From: Chionis minor
Taxonomy: Eukaryota; Chordata; Aves; Charadriiformes; Chionididae
Reading direction: 5' to 3'
Assembly: GCA_013398295.1 (NCBI GenBank)
Contig: VZSF01008870.1
Location: 902,033-966,032, forward strand
Length of the DNA: 64,000 nt
Shown: positions 1 through 11,900 of the stretch, piece after piece
Position numbering within the stretch: the stretch's first letter is position 1
Layout: the number at the start of each line of letters is the position of its first letter
The notes under the pieces: model-generated
Told to the model about the DNA's origin: nothing
Seen by the model: only the letters and a program-made list of their open reading frames with translations
The model's database searches: none
Made by a program: the position numbers and the translations under genes

Positions 1-682
1 GCTGAATAGACAGATCCAACTTTCTTTCCAGCCCTACCTGTTCTTGCACAGTGCTGGAAGCATGTTGGGTACATCTGGACTCAGAGGAACAGTCCCACAG
101 CTCCCTGTTCCAAGCCTAAAGTCATTTATACCATCTATTCCTTTCCCTGTGAGTCCTAGGCAGAAACTCGTCCAGTCTGTTTTCTAGTAGGGCTGCACTA
201 TAAGCTTGACTGTTGGTGGCTGCAGGCTACTCTATATATGAGGTACTTTGGGGAGGGCAACTCATGTTAATTCCATGAAAACAACTCACAGGGCAGCCTC
301 GGTATCTCAGTGTAGATGTTCCTTTTGCATTCAGTTTTTCTCCCTCAAAAAATGGGAAAGAAAGGAAATAAAGCAATTTTCAAATTTTGGTTTAGCCTAA
401 CCTGAGCTAAAATCTCTTGCACAGCCATCTGCATTGTTTAAATTTGCCCAGTTTGAGAGAACAGCTGAAGTTAAACCAGCACAATTCCCAGGCAAAATAG
501 TTTTAAACTCACCTGCTGATACAAGCTTCTTATCTCAGAGTCTGATTGAGTCTTCTAAAGAAACACAAGAATAGGCATAGCTATACTCTCCCTGTGCTCC
601 CCGTCCCACTCAGGCTATCACCCACCTGAAACTAGTACACTATTATAAAGCAGATGTGAATTAATGAGCAATGTGCCCTCAC
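1..682. other. upstream non-coding sequence (probable ATP10A intron)
   Basis: AT-rich sequence with no coding exon, repeat or RNA gene that I recognise. It is assigned to the intron before visible exon 1 because the exon carrying the DGETNLKRR motif was not found anywhere in 1-14817. Confidence 0.6.
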
Positions 683-1290
683 AGCGCAGAAGGCCAACTG
701 TATCCTGGGCTGTATCAAAAGCAGCGTGGCCAGCAGGTCCAGGGAGGTGATTCTGCCCCTCTACTTTGCTCTCATTGAGACCCCACCTGGAGTACTGTGT
801 CTAGCTCTGGAGCCCCCAACATAAGGAAGACATAGACCTGTTGGACCAAATCCAGAGGAGGGCCACAAAAATGATCAGAGGGCTGGAACATCTCTCCTGT
901 GAGGACAGGCTGAGAGAGTTGGGGTTGTTCAGCCTGGAAAAGAGAAGACTCAGGGGAGACCTTACAGTGGCCTTTCAGTACTTAAAGGGGGCCTCCAGGA
1001 AAGACTTTATCAGGGAGTGTAGCGATAGGACAAGGGGGTAATGGCTTTAAACTGAAAGAGGGTAGATTTAAATTAGATATTAGGAAGAAATTCTTTAGTC
1101 TGAGGGTGGTGAGACACTGGAACAGGCTGCCCAGAGAGGCTTCCATCCCGGGAAGTGTTCAAGGCCAGGTTGGATGGGACTTTGGAGCAACCTGGTCTAG
1201 TGGGAGGTATCCCTGGCCATGGCAGCAGGGTTGGAACTAGATGATCTCTAAGGCCCTCTCCAACTCTAACCATTCTATGATTCTATGATA
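683..1290 (+). mobile_element. CR1 non-LTR retrotransposon, 5'-truncated copy
   Basis: The + strand reads as the 3' end of the CR1 second open reading frame and its 3' UTR. Landmarks are AACTGTATCCTGGGCTG, the [16 protein letters not shown] segment at about 850-900, and CTGAGAGAGTTGGGGTTG. The copy ends in two ATTCTATG octamers at 1272-1287, the CR1-type 3' tail. Frameshifts and stops break the coding part and the reverse transcriptase core is absent, so it is a dead fragment. Its 3' end faces the 3' end of the next copy 80 bp away. Confidence 0.93.
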
Positions 1291-1370
1291 CTCAGATACT
1301 TGTTTAGACTGTAAGTACTTTAACAGGGTAGAATCAGGCCACAAGAACAGTGAATGTCTCCCTAACACAC

Positions 1371-2025
1371 AGAATCACGGGATCACAGAGTGGTGACCTT
1401 CAGAGGTGACCTTCAGAGATCATCTAGTCCAACCCCCCTGCCAAAGCAGGTTCACCTAGAGTGGATTGGACAGGAATGCATCCAGGTGGGTTTTGAATAT
1501 CTCCAGAGATGGAGACTCCACAACCTCTCTGGGCAACCTGTTCCACTGCTCTATCACCCTCAAAGTAAAGAAGTCTTTCCTTATGTTGAGATGGAATTTC
1601 CTGTGTTCCAGTTTGTGCCTGTTGCCCCTTGTCCTGTCGCTGGGCACAACTGAAAAGAGTCTGGCCCCATCCACTTGACCCCTGCCCTTTAGATATTGAT
1701 AAACATTGATGAGATCCCCTCTCAGTCTTCTCTTCCCCAGGCTAAACAGAGCCAGGTTTCTCAGCCTTTCCTCATAAGAGAAGTGCTGCATTCCCTTGAT
1801 TATCTTTGTAACCCTCCACTGGACTCTCTCTGGTGATTCTGGATTCCTAGTCTGTCTTAAACTGGGGAGCCAAGAACTGGACACAGCACTCCAGATGTGG
1901 CCTCACCAGGGCAGAGTAGAGGGGGAGGATGACCTTTCTCCGCCTGCTGGCCATGGTCTTTTTAATGCACCCCAGGATACCATTGGCCCTCTTGGCCACA
2001 AGGGCACATTGCTGGCTCACGGTTC
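1371..2025 (-). mobile_element. CR1 retrotransposon fragment, inverted relative to the previous copy
   Basis: The reverse strand gives the CR1 3' part. The 3' UTR begins at AGAATCACGGGATCACAGAG, and the coding end ([35 protein letters not shown]) lies at about 1650-1830. The 5' side stops near 2025 after GGCCACAAGGGCACATTGC; beyond that the sequence no longer resembles CR1. A 13-bp unit, GTGACCTTCAGAG, is duplicated in tandem at 1393-1418. The copy is truncated and not functional. Confidence 0.92.
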
Positions 2026-4810
2026 AGCTCCTTTTGGGGGTCATCCCTTGTGCCTTTCTATTTTGCAGTATATTGAAAAGGTTGACAAGGCTAGGAAAAG
2101 GGACTTAAAAATTCCAGATACACGCATCTTAATACAGCAGATTAGGGCTCCATCCCACACATGTTGCCAAAATTAGATTTCCCTGAGGGAAAAGAGAGTT
2201 AAAAAAAATAATCAAACAGTCAAAAGAAAACAATGTTTTTCCCTGCGCACTACCAGAATATTAAATAGAAAACTATTTTTTTTAACTTTACAGTTTAGCT
2301 GAAGGTTTTAGAGAAACAAGTCTTGTAAGAAGACTTGTGTTTGTCAATTCAGTATGCAAGCATGTCACACACTCCATGAAGACCTTTGTCCAAGACCTTT
2401 GCCTTGAACATTCTGTAGATTTCTTTGATGACGGTTGAATCACTATGAAAAGCTCTACACCTATATTGTTGTATGGTTTTTCAGGTAGTATCATGTTCAG
2501 AGTTGACTTGTGTGGAAACGGCAGACATGTCTAGTTAAAGAGAAAGCAATTACTGTCTCTCTTAACAGAAAAATAAACGTATAGCAGCTGCATGCAGAAC
2601 AGCCTGGTGCAGAGCAGGACGCAAGTCAGTGCTGTGGCAAACTTGCATGAGCTGAAAGTCCTGGAGGAAGGCTGAGAACAATTTTTCTCTGTACTGTTTT
2701 ACCATGCCATTTAGTCAGCAGTCTCACACTGGGAGATATGGGGAAATAAAAAACTCAAGTGAACCCTTGTTCACTTCCTCCTTGGTCAGCTTTGAGCAAG
2801 GTTATCATCTCTTTCTAGTTTCCATTGTGCAGGTGTTCAGGCCACAAGTTTGACTGTCGAGAGACCTTCATTAGAGGTACAAAGAATTTGAATAATGGTA
2901 AGAGAAAATTTTGGATATCTTAATCTAAGTGGGGGGGGAGCAGAGGAAGAGTCCAGTTCTGAAGAATGCTGAGTACATGACTTTTACCATTGGCATTGGC
3001 TGTTTGGTTTTGTGTTTAAATGTAGGTTAAAGGGGCTAAGCTGATGAATCTAAGTTTGAATAGCCTAGCTGTGAAGGACCTCACATCCCTGGGGTAATCC
3101 TTCTAGCACCGGTGGAACAGTGTTAAATCCATATAAGGAAATGTATTAAGCCAGTGCTTGTGCTACGTCTGACCTCTAGAGACACAGGACATTTCATTCT
3201 CTGTATCGATAGTCCAGCACCCCTCTGTTCTGCTGTTTCTCTGAAAAAGCAGAAGAGTGTTTCACGTCTGTAGAGAAAATGAAATGCTATACTGGTTTCC
3301 TGTTACAAAGAAGTAAACATTTATATTTAAAGCAAGTTAAGAAGACATTTTCCAATTAATTTTGCAGGGTTTTTGTAATAACTTTTCTGATCTCCTAGCC
3401 TCATTCAGTTTTACTGAAAAACAGTTTCTTTCTGAAACTGTTTATTCCTTAGCCATACATTGGCCTGTCATCTGGGAGCAGGAAATATCTAGAATATCTG
3501 TTCTCAGAAATAAGATTTTGTAATATAATGCTGAGAACTCCTGATTTTAGGGACAGGATTTTTGAGATGGAAACACGTCACGCTATACTTGTTTCTGATA
3601 CCGCAACCCCAGTTGGCAGTATCAGTGTTTAGGAAATGATGGAAAGATGTTCTTTTCCAGGGCAGGAGAGTTCATGGTATTAAGCCATATGTAACCCCAG
3701 CTATGATGGTATGGTCTCACTTTCCTTTGGAAGCACGGAGGTGAAGAAGAGGTCTGCTTTTCTGCCAGAAGAGGCAGAGCAACAGAATGAGGAACTCCTG
3801 TATTTATCTCAGCATCCAGGATGTGAACCTTCATCCCACTTCTCTTTTCTCCACCTGCTACCCTCCAAATCTTTTACACATTTTAGTACTGATAAGGCCA
3901 GGGAGGCCAAGTAGAAATTTGCATAAAAATGGTACTTAATGGGAAGTGGCTGGCTGTATATGTCTCAAATCTATTTCAATAAACTCATGAAAATTTCCAT
4001 TCATTGGTTATACTCAGGTTCATACTTTCAAGCTCTGCTATGACTGTGATGGTCAGACACTTTACATATATATATGCTTGTGAGAGAGAAAGCTATGGTT
4101 TTTCGGTGGGTACACGACTGGGGAAGATGCTGTTTTCCACACAGAATTATAGTCCATGTATTTCGATTTGGTTTTGAATAAAAAACATCAGTAGTGCATG
4201 GAAATTTAAAATTCAGCTTTCTTAATGATACAGTAATGGACTTGTTTAGATCAAAGCAGGGAACACAGCCTTTTGGCTTTTAAGAGAAAGAATTAGATGT
4301 TTAACATACAACATGGTTTAAGTTGTCGTAAGCATTGTCCAGCCTCTCCTTGACTTTTCCAAGTTTGTTTCCTTATTATATTTTTGGCCTAACTTGATTT
4401 AAATACCAGATTCAAAACAATGCCCCGCATGGCTAAGTATACTTATAATACCTGTATAGTAATGCAGCCTGTATGGCTGAGATCACAGGGATCTGACTTA
4501 TAGGCTGCTGCAGTGTAACAGGAAGGAATAAAAATGACTTTGTCCTACTATTAACTACATGCAGGTGGGTCACATCACCTATTAAGAAACAAAAAGCAAT
4601 GGAGTACCTCCTGGTGTTCCACAGGACGCTGTTTCAGCAATCTTTGATTAAGGTAGCTAACTGATAATGACATGGAAGAAAAATTACACAAACTATTTTA
4701 TTAATTGATGTTCTGCCTGTTGGTCTTATTCCTGACCTTTGTTCTCATTGGTTGCACTTCCACATCTCACATTTACTGAATGCTTATAATAACGAATATT
4801 TGGATAAGAA
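2026..4810. other. non-coding intronic sequence
   Basis: No gene or interspersed repeat recognised. It contains a run of 9 G near 2932-2939 and a short TA-repeat near 4067-4076. The open frames here are short and look like chance. Confidence 0.6.
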
Positions 4811-5977
4811 TCATGTAATCACAGAATAGTTCAGGTTGGAAGGGAACCTTTAAAGAGCATCTAATCCAACAATCCTGCCATAGGCAGGGACATCTTTCAC
4901 GAGGTCAGGTTCCTCAAAGCCCCATCCAACCTGACTTTGAATACTTCAGTAACAGGGCATCCACGACTTCTCTGGGCAACGTGTTCCACTGTCTTATTGC
5001 CCTCATAGTAAAAAACTAATCCTTATATCCAACCTAAATCTACTGTCTTTCAGTTTAAAACTGTCCCCCCCCCTTGTCCTGTCACTGCAAACCTTGGTAA
5101 AAAGTTTTTCCCCATCTTTCTTATAAGCCCCCTTTATATTTTGAAAGGCCTCAATGAGGTCTCCCCAGAGCCTTCTCTTCTTCAGGCTGAACCCCAACTC
5201 TCTCAACCTTTCTTCACAGGAGAGGTGTTCCAGCCCTTGGATCATTTTCATGACCCTCCTCTGGACCCACTCTAGCCAGGTCCATGTCTGTCTTGTACCA
5301 GGGACCCCAGAGCTGGATGCAGTACTCCAGGTGTGGTCTCACAAGAGCGGAGTAGAGGGGCAAAATCATCTCCCTTGATCTGCTGGCCACGCTCCTTTTG
5401 TTGCAGCCCAGGATACAGTTGGCTTTCTGGATTGTGAGCACACATTACCGACCATACATACATACATACCCAGTTTTTCATCCGCCAGTATCCCCAGGTC
5501 CTACTCCACAGGGCTGCTTTCAATCCACTCATCCCCTAGTCTGTATTGATATTAGGGATTGCCCTGACCCAGGTGCTTGGCCTTATTGAACTTCATGAAG
5601 TTCACATGGGTCCATTTCTCAAGCCTGTCAAGGTCTCTCTGGATGGCATCCTTTCCCTCAAGCGTATCAGCTGCATCACTCTGTTTAGTGTTATCTGCAA
5701 ACTTGATGAGGGTGCACTTGATCCCACTGTCTACGTCATTGATGTATAGTACTGGTCCCAGTATGGACTCTTGTGGGACACTGGTCATTACTGGTTTCCA
5801 CTTGGGCATCAAACCATTGACTGTAACTCTTTGGACACGGCCATCCAGACAGTTCCTTATCCATCTAACAGTCCATCCATCAAACCTGTATCTCTCCAAT
5901 TTAGCGGCAAGAATGTTCTGGAGGAACGTATCAAAGGCCTTGTTGAAGCTCAAGTAGATAATATCCGCCCAGAGGAT
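4811..5977 (-). mobile_element. CR1 retrotransposon copy with part of the reverse transcriptase
   Basis: On the reverse strand the element runs from the reverse-transcriptase region (at about 5555-5950: FNKAFDTF, then [20 protein letters not shown], then [13 protein letters not shown]) into the carboxy end (LVRPHLEYCIQLWGPWYK) and the 3' UTR with ATCTAATCCAACAATCCTG. The catalytic FADD box reads FADN: the codon at 5690-5692 is Asn on the reverse strand. Frame breaks separate the pieces. A (CATA)4 microsatellite at 5453-5468 interrupts the copy. It lacks the endonuclease and 5' end. Confidence 0.93.
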
Positions 5978-8900
5978 AAGATAGCTGTGAGGGAAACCTT
6001 CACAGGAGTAATAGAGTGCTGTTCTTCTGTGCTCTTATTCAACAGGTCATATTTATGTATGTTTTAATTCCACACTTAACTGAACAAAACACACTGAAGA
6101 CAGGAGTATGCAGGAACTTTGTAACTGTTGTGCGTGCCTGAAGCATGAGGCTGGCTAGAGTGCTGAACAAGGAAGTGAAACTCAATCCCTACACCAGTGA
6201 CACGTTTATCCCCCTCAGCTCATTTCCCAGCTCTGCTGTCCAGTTTTGGAACTGGCAAGGCCATTGTGAGTTTCTTTTCATAAGTTCTATGCAATCAACT
6301 GGTGTCTGAAAAAAATCATCCTTGAATTGCTTGAGTTTTTGAAAAGGTGTTTTTCACTTTGCTACTGGAGTCTTTAGCATGTTGATTGAAAAGGAACTTG
6401 TTCAGTCAAATAAATACGAGATGTGGATAGACAAACCAGAGAGCGACGCGCGACACTCTTAGCCAAAGTGTTTTGAAGCCATCGCAACTTCCCCCATGTA
6501 CCATGCATGCTAACCACAGCCCTGCTGCCCTCAGATTGACTGTTAATCTTCACAGCTGTCCCTACACCCTCTCCCCAGGATTATGAGGGAAGTACAGGAA
6601 CAGCTGGGACCAAGCAGAGAAGGTGCACTCTGAATGCCATGTTTGCCTTAGGAGCATTATTGGGGCAGGCATGTGATGGAGAATGTTGATACAAAATACA
6701 ATTCCAAGTGAAGATGGTGAAGACGGCATGCTGGTGTCCATCTTGAGGAGTTTTTACTTGGTTATATAGCCTTCTCATGCTGGAGATGCTTGTGGAAAGG
6801 TTGACAAAGCTGTGATAGTGCTGATATGAATGCTGCCCTGTAGTATTTGGAATAAAAGGTGTCTTTTTATTAGGACTGCTGCTTTCCCTCTGTGCCCTCC
6901 TGCAGCTGTCAGGGGCTGGAATATCTCAGCCTTTGAGACCGGTTGCTGTCTGTTACAAGTTTCCCTCACATCCTAGAAACTTTTCTTAAACATAATGCTT
7001 TGCAAGATATAGCTGCTTTTATCCAGATTCCCTGTCTTCAGGTTGAGATGGGCTTACCAAGCTTCAGTGTGTTTAACTGCACCGTGGCACTACAGCGCTA
7101 CTGTTCGGTTTTACCATTCATAAGGAAAACCCTTCATTACCAGCCACTCTCTCTCCTGTCAGGACTCTGATGTTCTGGTTTTCATTTGTGGAATGATGTA
7201 AGAGAGGTGCTTGTCATTTCCCTCTTCTGGTTGAAGGGTCTTAGTCCTTCCCGTTCCCATTTCTTCTGGCAGAACTTCATCCCACAAGAAGTCAGACTGG
7301 CCAGCAGCCCAGACTAGAGCAGGAGTAGGCCAAGGTGTATTCAGAAGCTGACCTGAGCTGTTGCACTACTAAATTAAAATGACCATGCAATGCTTCTGCC
7401 ACTAATCAAGTGAAGTTTTCTTCCAGCAGTTACGAAATGCAGCAGAAGTACTGCTAGAAATTTCTCCAGAAAGGGGAAAGCACTGGAGAGAGGGGAGGGT
7501 TACATCTTACTGAGTGTCTGTGAGCACGAAGTGAAAAGCCTCTGGAGGAGCAGTGTGGGTTGTATGCAGAGTTTTGTAAGCCCTTGAGAGGCTTGGATTG
7601 TGGTTTAGTTGAAACGCTAAGCTAATGCTGAGGTCGGTTCTTACAAACTATGAACCCATTCATTTATTTCAGTGGCTGGCTTTTGGAACAGGCAGATACT
7701 ACTTTCTTAATTGTCCAGGTCTGGGTCCATATTTCAGCCTTGACATACTCTGTTCCCTTACCACTCTCCATTGCTACTGTACTCCATGAATGTATTAATT
7801 CAAACCACTGTAATTTTCAGTGCGTTGCTAAGGTTGGCCATTATCCCAAGGGACGTTAGGACATGCATGTGTGTATTTTCAGTGTTGTTGACTTTTTTTT
7901 TTATACTTTTGTCCCGTGATTGACTAACAGCAGTTTCTTCAGCTGGCTGTCATAGAATTATTGAGGCCTTCCTAGACCTTGCAAGCAACACATTTCTTTT
8001 CCTGCAGGCTGAATATTGCTCTGTTCCCTCGTAATATTTTCTACAAAGGGGAAGACTTTTACTTAGATCGGCCAGAGGAAGATCAGCCCCCTAACATGTA
8101 TTTGGCTTGCTCAGCTGTTCCAGTGTTTCTGAATAGTGAACATCTCTATTCCATTTAAACAAACAGTACTGAAAAAACCCAATTATAGTAGTAGTTGTCA
8201 GTGTGGAAAACAAAGCTATTAAATTCTGATGTATGGCTGGATCTGTTTAGTTCCTAAATAACATAGATCAAACTGTTTCTTCCTTTTCTTGTGAATTAGT
8301 GGCACAGATAAATTCTGCCAGAAGACTAATGTAGTTTAGCCATTCAAACATTTCACTCTTTTAGTATGTAAACAGTCTGCATGCTTTGGATACATAAAAT
8401 CAATATGTAATTCCAGTTGCACATTAATAAAAGGTCAGATTAATTTTATATGGTAAATGCAGGGTACTGCTATATGAAGAAATAATAGGATGAACTGATG
8501 CATTAGGATAATGCATTCTTATTGCACTTAAAAGCTTTTAAACTGGAAGGCTATTTTTCTCACTGAAGCAAATTTTTGTCTATTAAATATTTCCTTTGAG
8601 TTGTCCCCATGACTCCATTTCTCCCTTTTTGCTTCCTCCAGACATGAATGCCAAAACAAATCCCACAGCCCTCATCCAGCAATTGTACTGCAGGGGGAAG
8701 TCTGGATAAGATCCCCAGCATAGCCAGTAAACACAATGTGATAAGCGGGAAACTGTCACTGTCACCCAAGGGCATCCTGGGGTACTCACGCTGTCCTATT
8801 GGATGGAAGAACTGAACATCAAACGCAGGTTTCTGCAGCAGTAAAGTAGGGCAGATGAATAAAGGAAAGCATTTTAATAACTATACATTATTAATATCAC

Positions 8901-11900
8901 TAGCAGGCCATTAAATCAACCATACAACACACATTTAATGAAGGAGAATATGTTGTTTGAACACTGTGTAATTGTCAAACTAACTCATCTGGCAGAGCAG
9001 CATGCTTTGCTTCTTGAGCTATGACAGTTCATGAGGTTGCCAGCAGAGTCGCAAAGGTTGGCATTTCACTGTAGAGTTTTAGAGTGATCTTACAGCTGGA
9101 GCTCCTTAGTCATCTTGAAGAAAGCTAAATTCAGTCCCCTTTTTTTTGTGACAGATCTCTGTGGTTCCTTCATCTGTCTGCCTGTTTGTTTCCCACTCTG
9201 TAGAGGCACTGTGACATTTTCTTCCCCTCAACACTTTGTCTTGTTAAGATACAAGTTTTTCAGAGGGTGATACATCAGTAGTCAGTCACCTGAGAGATAA
9301 GGGACGGTGGTTTATTTTAAGGAAAATTTTAAAGAAAACACCTTTCCATTATGTTTTCATCTCCTGTGTATGTTTCTGCTCCAGACACACAGCCCAATTA
9401 TTACAGACCTAAGTTACTGTTTTAAATGGAACTCTTTATCAGGTTTAGTAGGTAGAGCATTGTTAAAGACTAGTCACAAAACCCTTTACATCTGCAATTT
9501 AACTTTAATTTGAAATTCAGCTTTGAAGGAATCAATATTTAGCAGGTTTTTGACTAAGTCTGCTTATGTAAGGAAAATAAGCCTTCCCATTGCTGCATTT
9601 AGTCTAAGAATGAACTTCCCTAAATTTTAAGAAATTGAAGAAGTAGGATTTACGTGGATAACATTTAGTCACTGCACACTTCTGAATGCAGGTTATGCAC
9701 AACCCGAATGTGGGGATATACCTGAATGTTTCTGTGCATTCGTGCTTGACAAAATGATGTATTTCTTTACTTCTGTATTTCTGAAACCCTCAAACTGTTT
9801 GGGAAGAAATGATTGAAACCTCTGTTTCACATCTTTCAAGACCTTGTTATGACTTAGAATTGCTTTGTGTCATGGTGGTCACAGCACCAGGTTCCTGGTG
9901 TCTTGCTAGGCCATGCCGTACTGGCCAAGGCATGTCACCAGTTTGACCTCCTCGTCCCCTGTCTGCAGGCCTGTGGTCATTCAGTTTTTCAGGCAGCATT
10001 TACCAACAATTCCCTACATTCTCCAGAGCAAAGGCAACCAGACATATTTTGTGTTCTTACTCTTTGAAGTAACTTGCATCCTATTGCCAGTCTGCAGACA
10101 GTACAGATTGGGAGCCCTGTTGCGGAATGACATTGCTGTGATACCATGATGGTGATGTGAAATTCAAACCCAACAGGGGGAACAGCATCCATCTGAAAGA
10201 CCAGCAGAGAACCAAATTGGCACCCATATGGATGATGCTTATATCCGTCCTTACTGTGTCAAAAAAGCAGCAGCAATATCTAACATTGAAAAAGAATGAA
10301 AGTACTAATTTTTTAGAGCCTGCAAGTGCTAAGCTAGCATGCACAGAGGGGTTTATACTAGTCTCATTTGCTCAAGGTGAAGGAGCAAGGATTTAGTTTA
10401 GAAGCCTTTTCAGCTTCATGGAAGCCAAATCTGTGTTTCTTGACTCCTAAATATCATCCACCTCTCATCCTATTGCTGTTTCACTGTTTCAAAGAGAATT
10501 TGAGATTGATTGGCCTGGAGAGAGAGAAGCACAAGAGGGAACATGATTGTGTGCAGCCTTAGAGTGTTAATGCAGAAGTGAAAACTTTTGAGTTATGATT
10601 GCTGTTTCTTTTTTTCTCTTAAAATAATTGAATGTGCTTGACTTTACTAAGACTTTGACATATGTCGTGTTCATATTGACTTTTTTCAAAGCTGGCACTC
10701 ACTAAACTAGTATAATAATTTCTGGCCCTTCTTTTAGATTTTGTGGTTCTCCTGGTGACCTTCAAGTATCCTTTCAAGCACAGTTTTTCTGTAACATCTT
10801 AACAATGACCAGTCTGGGCTCCAAGTTAAGCACTACTTAGTAGTAAGTCATCTGCCTTAAGTGTAAGCAAGATATTTTGCCTTACTTTCTTTTACAGGGA
10901 TTTGTCCTTAGAATTAGTTGTGGCAATTAAAATGTACTTTGTAGCACAGGGAGAACAGGTTGTTTAACAGAAATACCTGACTGACAAGAACAGAATGTGG
11001 CCCTGGCCTTTGCCATCCGACAGCTTGTGAACTACTCTGGGAAACTTATTCGTACAGTGAAACTCTCCCAGGTTTGTATCAACCAGAAAGTCAGTTGTTC
11101 AAATCAGTGGTGCACAAGGCACAAGTCTGGGACACGTGCAGAGGTACTGTATAATAAATATTATACACACCTTCAGAAAAGAAAAAAGAATACCTCCAGC
11201 TGCTTTTTGCAAGTGACCTGGCCTTGTTGGTGTGCACTGGGAGACCATGAGAACACCAGGTAAGTCAAGTTTTCAGGGAAATTAGGCACTGCAAAACCTC
11301 CGTTCGGATTGCAGGCTGTCTAGGCATGGAGCTTTCCATCCCTTTTGAGGCTGGGAGAGCTTTAATGCCCAGCAGTTCTGTAAGTGGGAAGTAAGACACT
11401 GGAAATCAGGCACATCAGATAACTGCTGCACAAAGGTCTGGGGAAGTGCTACTTTTTGCCATATTTTGATCTTGTTTTCTGTATCTTAAGAGTGATGCAG
11501 AAATTCACTGTAAGAGAAAAATTAAAGGTAATGGTGGAGAATTTAACTTTTTCATGGACTTTTACCTAGAAAACAGCCCAAATCATGATTTGTGCACTGT
11601 AAAAGTAACACTTTTGCTCTTAACTTCTGTCTAGTTGCAGTTTCTCTTAGTTGTTAATACATGAGAACATCATCACAGTTTATGTTTCATATGCTGCTGA
11701 AGTATGGGTATCAGCATAAAAAGGAACAAAACTTTGGTCATTGTGAAATTTTATGTTATCTTGGTGCTTCTTTATAACCACTGAAAGCAGTCACATGCAG
11801 GGAGTGTTTAACGTGTGTGTTCATTCATTTACCAAAAGGCATTTTCACATCAAAACAGTGTCATCAGCTGTAATATACAGCATATATCTACCCTTCCATT

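Noticed and set aside
10997..11263. 88-codon open frame ending exactly at a strong donor (CACCAG|GTAAGT).
   Set aside because: No clear acceptor, no recognisable product, and no match to the missing ATP10A exons.
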